Shown one piece after another: positions 8,783-16,163 of a stretch of 28,307 bases of DNA; position 1 is the stretch's first letter, and each line of letters opens with the position of its first letter. A program made the position numbers and the translations under genes. Source of the DNA: Endotrypanum monterogeii (lineage: Eukaryota; Euglenozoa; Kinetoplastea; Trypanosomatida; Trypanosomatidae); contig CM007345.1 in assembly GCA_000333855.2 (NCBI GenBank), positions 576,801 to 605,107 on the forward strand, written 5' to 3'. The notes under the pieces are model-generated. The model did not search any database, was not told where the DNA came from, and was given only the letters and a program-made list of their open reading frames with translations.

Positions 8783-11700
8783 TTAAAGAACTTCCTTTGT
8801 GAGTGCAAGAGCTAGGCGGAGAGACCGCGAGGCATCTTGCTGGATCACAAGCTGCTGAAAGCACGCGGTTGTGTTGAGCGGGCGCTCCGCCATGCACGTC
8901 AGACGCACCATGCTATTTTGCACCTCACGCGTTTCCGACCGCACAAACTGTTTGGTGAAATCGGTTGACCACGTGGCCATACTCACTGTCACGGGGCGCA
9001 TCTGCCGATTGATTGCTGACGGCTGCAGAGGCAACGCAGCGGGGGAGCTGAGCGCATATATGGCGGCGGCCGCCTCCGGGTTCGAGGAAAACCCCAAAAG
9101 GTACTGAAGCGTCACGGCGGTGCACAAACTAACCTCGATCTCGCCGAGTTGGTCAAGGGCACTGCAAAAAAGTGTGCGAAGCGTTTCCTTCAACATGTCC
9201 TCTGAGCCCACCATGGACTTGTGCGGCACAGTACCTACGCCATGGGTATCAGAGTGGCCGAGGAAGACAGCTGACGCCGCCTCCACATCTTTGGTGAGTG
9301 ACGAACACTTGTGCCGCACGTACCGGTGGAGGGCGTGGATACGCGGTGTGGCGGGAATCGGGTGTGTGGATGCCCCCAAGGTAGGAGAGAGTGTTGGTGG
9401 GTCACTGTTGATCTTGCTGCGAGAACGTCCGCCTCCAGTTGGTTGAAGGGCTCTGTCGTCTCCGAGAATAAAGCGGTGACAGAGCATGCGGTGCAGCGCG
9501 TTGGCGATAGAGGCGCTGCTCACCTCGAGGAGCAACCTTGCTGTTGTCACGGCAGCCAGCCAGTCAAGCACCTTGGTGGCTTGTTCACGTGGTCGAAAAA
9601 AAGAGAAGATGATGTCCTCGTGTGAGCGAGGATGTGCCCGACGCCAGAGAGACCACCACACATGCGTCCCGCCTTTTCCACCACAGGTATCTCCCTTTGA
9701 CTGCTGGAGCTGCATGCGTTCCGAGAGGTAGTCATTGTCCTCGAGACGCCCCGATGCCGAGTCGGCTGCGTTGATGAAGTCGCGAGGGCTGTGCCACTGC
9801 ACAAAGTCAGGAAAGCGCACCACGCGACCCTCGTGAGCCTTGTTGACGTGCATGAACAGACACATGTCGTTATACAGCGGGTCTGCCTGCAGCCACTCTA
9901 CACCGGCGCTCTCCACAGCGGCCGCCCCGAGAGAGTTCATTTCCATCGCACGTTGCAGCAGTTCGTCTGTCGTTGTCGGCGGGTGTGGCAGAGGCGGGGG
10001 AACTTGCAGCTCCTCACCGTTCGTGATGAGATACCGGACGGGGCTCGTGGTCATCGTCGGCGTCGCCGCGATCGGCGAGGTGGTGGAGTTCGATTCACAA
10101 AGGAGTACCTCTAGTGCGTAGCGCAGCAGCTGCAGCTTCTGTATCAGCAGTGGTTTGCTTAGATCGACAGGTGGATCTTCTCGAGGCATGGCCAAGCAGT
10201 CCCGGAGGCGCTCCCAGTTTTGTGTTTGCTGCCCTTCCGGTCCATCCGACAACAGGCGATAAAAGGTGTCGAGACACAATCGCCAGAGTGTATGCACATC
10301 GCCAGGGTGCGAAACCTCTGTTACGCAGGCAAAGGCGAAGCGGGAGAAGAAGGAGTCGGGTAAATAACTGCAACGGAGATCCCTTTCCCGCGCTGCACCA
10401 CCTCCGTGCCGTTGCTTCTGCTGGTCACGTGCCTCACCGTAGCAGCACTGCTGGTGAGCCTCCCATTCTCCCCATAGATTGCGCAAATGACGCGCTACCA
10501 CCGCTTCGTCGCGCTTGCCGTTCCGCGTTCTCAGTGTGTCCCCAGAGGACTGCCAGGTGCTGCGGTCACCACCCCCGGGTGCATCTGTGTCTGCATCGGC
10601 GTCTTCTGGCTCCAGGAGTGTGGCAAAGCGCTGGATGAGAGACTCCTGCAGAGTGACTTTGGAGTCTTTCCATTCCACAATACGGGTACTCAAGTCGCGT
10701 AGCTTCGCCTCGCTGCAGCGGCCACCGCTATGCCCACTCGGATCGCTTTCCCTGTCCTCGTCGTTTACGGTCTTCTGCGCTTGATGGTTGACTGCATTAT
10801 GTCCGCTCTGGTCTTCCTTTTCGGTGTGTGCAGGTTCGGTTCCTTGCGCCCCTCCTATGGTGGTGTTTGTAAGCCACTCCAGATAGCCCTGTGCCAAGAT
10901 TTCGCGGAGGTATTCGCTCACACCATGCTTGATATCTTTGTCATCACGCACCACCGTCTGTGCGGTGAGGGAACATTTACGTTGAGCTGCCTGGATTGCC
11001 GCAACGCTACTAAGCGCCAACGCGGTCGGACTCATGGTTCCGGTGTTTTTCGCGGCGACAGCGTATTGAAAGGGGTCGAGGATGCTGTCCTGATCGAAGG
11101 GCCCCTGAGCTTCGATATCTTGCAGCTGATTCCACTGGAAGTGAAATCGCACGTGCTTCGGCGGTGGGGAGGTCGTACCAAAGCTGTGTGTGAAGGCGCC
11201 GCACAGGAGTTGTGCGTATTCGTTTTCCCGACGCAGAATGTGTTCCCAGGTGAGGGACGACCCCTCCAATAGACGACCACCGTCGCTGTTGGACGTTCCG
11301 TGCGGAGGTGGTCCATACGGGTAAAATTTCCACCGCACCGGTAGTAAGTACTCTTTCCAGAGGGAGACACAGATTCCGTCGAAGTTGTCGTTGCGTATGC
11401 GACTGTGTTGCCCCATGTGCAGCTGGAAGAGGTCGATATAGTCGGCGATGCTCTGGCAGTTCTCTGGGGCTCGGCCAAAGGCATCCCCAAGGAATCTTGT
11501 GGTGAAGCTGCGCTGGTGCAAAAGCGTCCACTCGATGGCACTGATTGCCGGAGAAGACGGTGACGGCGGCAGGGATGCTGGCATCGATGGCAACACGGCA
11601 GAGGTTGGTAGAGGTGGAGAAACACCGACAAAGCTCTGCTTGTAAGCATCCCCAGCGGGGGCGAAGCACGGCGCACACCCGTCTTGATAGAAGAACGGCG

Positions 11701-12442
11701 ATGGCAGAAAAGCTGCAACTGTGGTCTGTCGTCGCTGTGCCGAGGACACACAATCAAGTGCGGCGGCGACGGTGGATGCCTGGCGCAACCGAAGGCTACG
11801 GCTCTGCAGCCGGTTCTTTTGCAGAAGCATCTGTCGCACTGCCGTGGATAACAGAGAAAGTAAATAGTTGGTTTCCGTTTCCCGGTACGACGCACTGACC
11901 GCGATCTTCTTGATGAGAAAGAAGAGCGGAGTGTAGTACTGTTGTGTGACGGGGTGGACAGCGTCGCGGACGTGCACCTCCACCACAATCGATAAGTCTC
12001 TGTCGAGCGATGTCGAACTCTCTGTAGCCTTTGTTTCTGCGTCCGCGGAGGGGCTGAGGGACGACGCGTAGAGGCGGATAGTTTTACCAAACACCCTCGA
12101 TTCAGTGGTGGGGTTTGGCACCTGGTCATCGCCCAAGAGAGACACAGGGGACGAGGTCGTTGGGGGCGACGTGGCCAAGGAAACGGAAGCTTCAGCCTCA
12201 CTTGTGAGGTGTGACCCGCTGCTTTCATGCGCAGGCACGTCGCTTCCCTTTGCCGCTGGTGTGGAGGCCACTAGAAAAGGCTGCAAGAGGGGCTCGCAGT
12301 CAAACAAGGTTGCCAGGTACTGTTCTATTACGCTGACGTGCTCCTCGAAACTGTTGGCACAACTGAAGTCCTCAATAAGGAGCGGAATTTCCTCTGAGGG
12401 TGCATCATGCGTCGACTGAGTGCACACACGCATTGGGTCCAT
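8783..12442 (-). CDS. Rab3 GTPase-activating protein catalytic subunit-like (RAB3GAP1 family)
   Basis: A 1219-aa protein that I recognise as a divergent Rab3GAP1 (Rab3-GTPase_cat) family member. The best block is residues 809-990: a stretch ending FVQWHSPRDF (880-889), matching the family FVRWYSPRDY element, then LSERM (906-910), a Trp-rich segment (HVWWSLWRRA) and an acidic-to-basic helix with REQATKVLDWL. Family-like features elsewhere are the N-terminal LIEDFSCANSFEEHV, a Trp/LDP block at 437-460, and a C-terminal REV...ERPL...CFQQL...LRLALAL. Inserts rich in Ser, Pro, Gly and acid residues make it longer than the human protein (about 980 aa). Rab3GAP1 pairs with Rab3GAP2; together they act as a GAP for Rab3 and an exchange factor for Rab18. 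The trypanosomatid substrate is unknown, Rab18 being a reasonable guess. I could not place the catalytic arginine with confidence. A near start (Met4) is also possible. Confidence 0.82.
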   Translation of the reverse strand: MDPMRVCTQSTHDAPSEEIPLLIEDFSCANSFEEHVSVIEQYLATLFDCEPLLQPFLVASTPAAKGSDVPAHESSGSHLTSEAEASVSLATSPPTTSSPVSLLGDDQVPNPTTESRVFGKTIRLYASSLSPSADAETKATESSTSLDRDLSIVVEVHVRDAVHPVTQQYYTPLFFLIKKIAVSASYRETETNYLLSLLSTAVRQMLLQKNRLQSRSLRLRQASTVAAALDCVSSAQRRQTTVAAFLPSPFFYQDGCAPCFAPAGDAYKQSFVGVSPPLPTSAVLPSMPASLPPSPSSPAISAIEWTLLHQRSFTTRFLGDAFGRAPENCQSIADYIDLFQLHMGQHSRIRNDNFDGICVSLWKEYLLPVRWKFYPYGPPPHGTSNSDGGRLLEGSSLTWEHILRRENEYAQLLCGAFTHSFGTTSPPPKHVRFHFQWNQLQDIEAQGPFDQDSILDPFQYAVAAKNTGTMSPTALALSSVAAIQAAQRKCSLTAQTVVRDDKDIKHGVSEYLREILAQGYLEWLTNTTIGGAQGTEPAHTEKEDQSGHNAVNHQAQKTVNDEDRESDPSGHSGGRCSEAKLRDLSTRIVEWKDSKVTLQESLIQRFATLLEPEDADADTDAPGGGDRSTWQSSGDTLRTRNGKRDEAVVARHLRNLWGEWEAHQQCCYGEARDQQKQRHGGGAARERDLRCSYLPDSFFSRFAFACVTEVSHPGDVHTLWRLCLDTFYRLLSDGPEGQQTQNWERLRDCLAMPREDPPVDLSKPLLIQKLQLLRYALEVLLCESNSTTSPIAATPTMTTSPVRYLITNGEELQVPPPLPHPPTTTDELLQRAMEMNSLGAAAVESAGVEWLQADPLYNDMCLFMHVNKAHEGRVVRFPDFVQWHSPRDFINAADSASGRLEDNDYLSERMQLQQSKGDTCGGKGGTHVWWSLWRRAHPRSHEDIIFSFFRPREQATKVLDWLAAVTTARLLLEVSSASIANALHRMLCHRFILGDDRALQPTGGGRSRSKINSDPPTLSPTLGASTHPIPATPRIHALHRYVRHKCSSLTKDVEAASAVFLGHSDTHGVGTVPHKSMVGSEDMLKETLRTLFCSALDQLGEIEVSLCTAVTLQYLLGFSSNPEAAAAIYALSSPAALPLQPSAINRQMRPVTVSMATWSTDFTKQFVRSETREVQNSMVRLTCMAERPLNTTACFQQLVIQQDASRSLRLALALTKEVL

Positions 12443-12476
12443 CCTTGATGAGCACAGGATGCGGCCGCGACTACTA

Positions 12477-12504
12477 TTGTTGTTGTTGTTGTGGTGGTGG
12501 TGGT
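12477..12504. repeat. (TTG)n-(TGG)n repeat in Rab3GAP1-like leader
   Basis: Five TTG units pass directly into TGG units. On the sense (minus) strand this is a (CCA)n(CAA)n tract ending about 35 bases upstream of the Rab3GAP1-like start codon, so it would lie in the mRNA leader. CAA repeats are unstructured, which may keep the leader open (inference). Confidence 0.85.
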
Positions 12505-12826
12505 GATGGGGGTATGTACAAGATGGTGCAGGACGGACGAGGCAATGAGTCGGCTGAGAACGAGCCTCGGACGACGATAGCCGTGGCGCGGGGGCCTACA
12601 GTAAAGAGTGGTGATGGTCGAGGTGATAGGGTTGGGCGAGAAAAAATAAATATTCACCTCTAGACATATGTGATGCTCAAGTGGATAGAGATGAGCCATC
12701 CAGGATAGGTATCGGAAAATATGTCCAAACAATATATTTTGTAAACCGGTGTTGGTGTTGATGGCGTATGACCAGAGTGAGAGGCTGCAGTATACATGAG
12801 ATCCATGCGGTTCGAGGACGTATTTG

Positions 12827-12862
12827 CTGTGAAGGCAGGGTGGTCAGAGAGAGGAGGAGAGG
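12827..12862 (-). promoter_or_regulatory. candidate trans-splice acceptor for Rab3GAP1-like gene
   Basis: The minus strand reads a C/T tract (12862-12843) followed by a second pyrimidine stretch and CCTTCACAG, with the AG at 12828-12827. The resulting 5' UTR would be about 385 bases and would include the CCA/CAA repeat. Confidence 0.5.
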
Positions 12863-13307
12863 TGGTATTTAGTGGGTACATCAACATGTATGCCCCCCTT
12901 TTTTCTGTCACCTCCCCCCCCACCGCCTTTTCCGTCCCTTCACTAAACACTGTCCAGACTGCTCTTATCGATTTCACAGACGTTTCTGCCAAAAGCAACA
13001 CCCTCAACGGTGCAACTCCGCGGCGGGGGCACCTTGCCATGTTGCTATGTCAGAGAGAGAGGAGGGAAGCATTCTCCCCTCTTTCCTTTCTACACGCTGT
13101 ACCTTCCGAGGTGCTCTTGGACAGATTTCCGGGAATGATGTTTGCCACTAGGAGGGCGGTATTGAGCTTGTTCGAGTCACGCTATACACAGCTGCGCTCA
13201 TCGGCACGTAGCCACCCCCCCCTTCCCCATGTGGACTCGTTTTGTCCTCCTGTGCCTCCCTCTCCTCTGCCGTCCATTTCAAAGGGTCTTTTAGTTTGGT
13301 GGTGATA

Positions 13308-13337
13308 CTAAAAAAAAAAAAGAAGAGAGAGAAGCCT
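13308..13337 (-). promoter_or_regulatory. strong polypyrimidine-AG just past the NSUN6-like stop codon
   Basis: On the minus strand CTTCTCTCTCTTC and a T run lead to AG at 13309-13308, the cleanest acceptor-like sequence in the window. It starts only a few bases after the NSUN6-like stop codon. If used, the NSUN6-like mRNA would have almost no 3' UTR, because poly(A) sites normally lie upstream of the next pyrimidine tract. It may therefore be a silent or alternative site, or serve a short intervening transcript. Confidence 0.4.
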
Positions 13338-13339
13338 TC

Positions 13340-15442
13340 TTAAGCGCCTGCGTGACCGTGGAAGAGAAACACGGCAACAAAGAAGCCCACGCTGTCTTCA
13401 GACGGGTCATCGTACATATCGGTTGGGCGAGGCATGAAGCGCAGCAACAGGAGCGGATCGGTTGATGGTAGTCCGTCTACATCAGTTGCTCGTTCTTTGG
13501 CCACCTGCACCTCAGTTATTTCGTCTTGCAGGAGACAAAAACATGGAGAGGTGCTGTTCTGCTTTCCATCACTACTCTTCAGGGGGCCGTAGCGGCGCAC
13601 CACGGAGAGGTCACATAGGGCACGCTGCGTCGCTGTCGTGGCACGGGCGAGGCGAAGAAAGGGATATGCGCGGAGAAAATACAAAACGTTCGCTTCGTTT
13701 TCCTCCAGTGTGGTGGTGCACGTGCTGTACACGAGTACACCAGGCACCTTCGGTGAGCCGCGGAGGTGTCGGAGGCAGGAATCAAACAGCTTGCGCTGAT
13801 AGTCAGATGAATGCTGAATGGAGGCGATGGTGTGCATGTGGGGCATCAGCTTTGGCCGCAGACCCATACCGGTGCATGGTGGATCGAGCAAGACGGCATC
13901 AAAGCTGTCCGTGTGCGATACGACATTGCCTCCGCTGCTTCTTGCCGTGTCGATGAGCTTGTGCTTGAGGAACTTGTTGGTGTCGACGCAATGAAACTCC
14001 ACTACACGTTTCACATATGAAACATCGGCAGCCGAGGCTTCCCTTTGTGAGAGAGGCGCAGACGGCAGAACGGGCTCAGTTGGGAAGTGGTGGTGGAGGA
14101 GGTTGACCAGCTGTTCTTGGCGTGGTCGACTGCGCTCGCAGCACACCACCCGGAAGGGTTCTGTGATGAGTTCGGAAAAGCCTTCGCTTTCTGCTTTTGC
14201 ACTTCTCTCCTCGTCGGCGCGCTTCTGCAGGAGGGACAACAGGAGGCTCGTCTTGCCCCCTGGCGCGGCACAAGCGTCAAGGACAGTGCACAGGGGGGGA
14301 ATCTTTGCCTGGTCTGCATCGTTATGTGCCCACGCACGTCGCAGGGAGTCTGGTGGGAGGTGCTCTACCAGGAGCGCCACCGGCACCATACTTGAGTAGT
14401 TTTGCAGAAAGATTACATCTGTTGCTCTTTCATTGTGCACTTGTACACTTTTCGATGGTGATGGTAGTTGATGTAGCATGTCACGGGGCTCAGGTTCACA
14501 TTCCTTGTCTTTTGCGATACCAAGCAGTGCGCGCAGGGTGGTGCGAGAGGGTTGTCCCTGTGGTGTCCATTCCATTCGCAGCGCCGTGCCGTGGGCCGAC
14601 TGACTCTTGATCCTTTTCCATTCCATGCACATCACACCGCTGCCGATGCAGACGAGGAAGTTCGAGCGGCTTCTTAGCCTTCCGACGAGATGGTTTTTGT
14701 CTTCATGACCAGTGTGCATGTCGATGGGCTCGAACAGCTCAGGAGAGAGAGTCGCTCCGCTAGGGAGAGCGCAGGCTAGACCGTGCGGTGTTTCTGTGTT
14801 GGCGCACTGTTCCTTGTCCCACGCGCCGGCCACACGCTCAACGTAGAAGGATACTGTCGCGCGCTCTCCGACATGGAAGGGGCGTGAAGTTGTTACGATA
14901 CCAGGTGCGTATAGGTCGCTTCCCCGAAGCACTGCCTCTGCTGCACCAACATCGACGATCACAATCAGAGGTATACTCGACTGCTCACCATCCCTTGCTG
15001 TATTGGTTGTGTTCCTCGGGGAAGAAGAGGGGTGGGTGTTCAGGGCGCAGAGGGGAGGCCACCACGTGAGCCGTTCTTCTCGCGGATTCACAGACAAGCA
15101 GAACGGAAGGCCGATGGCGGCGAGATAAGATGAACATGCAAAGCGGGGGCAGACTGATGTCCCTGCTGAGCGCGAGGACGCTTCGAGAGGATCAGCGAGG
15201 TGAGCGTTAATGTGACAGCCGACACACCGAACGTTTGTTGTAATGGGTGGGATGGCATAGAGTGCCTCATGCGACAGCCGTGCGGTCTTCCGAGGTGCCT
15301 GCGTCGAGGGAACCGTATCGGTTTCTACAGACCTCTTAGAGGAGAGGCCGAGTGGGCCCCAAACGGTTTGCTGCAGATGTTCCCTTGTTGCTGGCGACGA
15401 GTGCTGGTACACGTACTGCGCGTAGGCACTCAGGCTGATCAT
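13340..15442 (-). CDS. NSUN6-like tRNA cytosine-C5 methyltransferase with PUA domain
   Basis: A 700-aa protein of the NOL1/NOP2/Sun family that uses S-adenosylmethionine to make m5C in RNA. Residues about 155-275 hold a PUA domain whose signature AVLRGSDLYAPGI (170-182) is specific to the NSUN6 branch. The Rossmann-fold core follows: AdoMet loop VLDACAAPGGKT (387-398), motif IV DPPCTG with Cys523, and motif VI YSTCTTTLEENE with the nucleophile Cys575. The tail DSVGFFVAVF matches the family C-terminus. Both cysteines required for catalysis and product release are present, so it should be active. Human NSUN6 methylates C72 of tRNA-Cys and tRNA-Thr; the same target here is inference. At 700 aa it is longer than human NSUN6 (about 470), through inserts between motifs and in the N-terminal part. 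The first ATG is used. Confidence 0.92.
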   Translation of the reverse strand: MISLSAYAQYVYQHSSPATREHLQQTVWGPLGLSSKRSVETDTVPSTQAPRKTARLSHEALYAIPPITTNVRCVGCHINAHLADPLEASSRSAGTSVCPRFACSSYLAAIGLPFCLSVNPREERLTWWPPLCALNTHPSSSPRNTTNTARDGEQSSIPLIVIVDVGAAEAVLRGSDLYAPGIVTTSRPFHVGERATVSFYVERVAGAWDKEQCANTETPHGLACALPSGATLSPELFEPIDMHTGHEDKNHLVGRLRSRSNFLVCIGSGVMCMEWKRIKSQSAHGTALRMEWTPQGQPSRTTLRALLGIAKDKECEPEPRDMLHQLPSPSKSVQVHNERATDVIFLQNYSSMVPVALLVEHLPPDSLRRAWAHNDADQAKIPPLCTVLDACAAPGGKTSLLLSLLQKRADEERSAKAESEGFSELITEPFRVVCCERSRPRQEQLVNLLHHHFPTEPVLPSAPLSQREASAADVSYVKRVVEFHCVDTNKFLKHKLIDTARSSGGNVVSHTDSFDAVLLDPPCTGMGLRPKLMPHMHTIASIQHSSDYQRKLFDSCLRHLRGSPKVPGVLVYSTCTTTLEENEANVLYFLRAYPFLRLARATTATQRALCDLSVVRRYGPLKSSDGKQNSTSPCFCLLQDEITEVQVAKERATDVDGLPSTDPLLLLRFMPRPTDMYDDPSEDSVGFFVAVFLFHGHAGA

Positions 15443-15637
15443 GATGTGTGTGTGTGTGCAGAGGGAGGAGATGGTGACGACGGAAGTATTGCTCCTCGTT
15501 CATGCAATACCCTCTCTCCCTTTCTCCTTGATGTTGTCATGCCAGGTCTCTACCAAGGCTTCAGCAAGGGGAAGATGTGACCCCCCTCAGTAAGGCCTCT
15601 GGGCCGAGGCGGTGGTGATTAACAAAAAGAATCCAGT

Positions 15638-15700
15638 CTTTTTGTGTGTGTGTCGGTGAGTGCGAGGAAGAGGAGGTTGGAGAGCGCAGTTATGAGGAGG
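15638..15700 (-). promoter_or_regulatory. candidate proximal trans-splice acceptor for NSUN6-like gene
   Basis: The minus strand reads a C/T-rich stretch (about 15700-15664), then an AC-rich stretch and AAAAAG with AG at 15639-15638. The predicted 5' UTR is about 195 bases. The distal site at 15884-15930 competes with it. Confidence 0.35.
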
Positions 15701-15883
15701 GTGCAGTACGCGTGTGTGTCGGTGAGTTGACAAACAGCCAACAGCAAGACCCACACCTTAAGATGCTCTGCACCGCCATCATCCTTCATTTCACGCACAG
15801 TCAGGTTCCCTCTCTTTTTGATTTCTGATGGTGGCTGATACAGTGATCGGCCAGGGCCGTGTGGTTTTAGTGGTGTGTGACTG

Positions 15884-15930
15884 CTGAGTGTGGAGAGGAG
15901 TACGCGGAGGGGAGGGGAGGAGGGGGGGGG
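15884..15930 (-). promoter_or_regulatory. candidate distal trans-splice acceptor for NSUN6-like gene
   Basis: A nearly pure minus-strand pyrimidine tract (15930-15891) is followed by ACTCAG with AG at 15885-15884. It is the strongest tract in this spacer and would give a leader of about 440 bases. Confidence 0.45.
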
Positions 15931-15956
15931 GATGGCAGAGTCCACAGCGGAAATAG

Positions 15957-15980
15957 GTGTGTGTGTGTGTGTGTGTGTGT
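15957..15980. repeat. (GT)12 microsatellite
   Basis: Twelve uninterrupted GT units lie just outside the long pyrimidine tract of the spacer, with a short imperfect extension. This is typical trypanosomatid intergenic DNA. Confidence 0.95.
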
Positions 15981-16163
15981 ATGTATTTGTCTTTTGGTTG
16001 TGACTACCCAAGCAGTGTATTCAGAGCCGTTGAGGCGATGGCGCAGTCAGGGGAGAATAAAAGATAAGCGCTTAGGGATAAGACTCTCACAGGTCGATCT
16101 CCATTATTTTGTCAGTGGACGAGTGCATCTCCCCTCTTCCCCCCTTCCTCCTCCCCCGACAGC

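Larger units (their letters stand above)
12443..13339. other. intergenic spacer between NSUN6-like and Rab3GAP1-like genes
   Basis: This 0.9-kb spacer has no long coding frame that looks real. It contains two good minus-strand splice-acceptor patterns (12827-12862 and 13308-13337). Two acceptors in one spacer leave room for a short extra transcript between about 13307 and 12870. The only candidate frame there is small and interrupted (see findings). Confidence 0.7.
15443..16163. other. intergenic spacer upstream of NSUN6-like gene
   Basis: No supported gene. The minus strand carries two pyrimidine tracts suited to trans-splicing, and the plus strand has a GT microsatellite at 15957-15980. 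The remainder (about 15985-16163) is presumably the 3' UTR of the 549-aa gene. Confidence 0.75.

Noticed and set aside
12660..13040. 126-codon minus-strand frame between NSUN6-like and Rab3GAP1-like genes
   Set aside because: It crosses the polypyrimidine tract at 12843-12862 and the acceptor AG, and shows no coding character.
16039..16102. A-box-like TGGCGCAGTCAGG and B-box-like GGTCGATCTCC at near tRNA spacing
   Set aside because: The 5' and 3' ends do not pair as an acceptor stem, the B box lacks a base, and no anticodon arm is visible, so it is not a tRNA gene.
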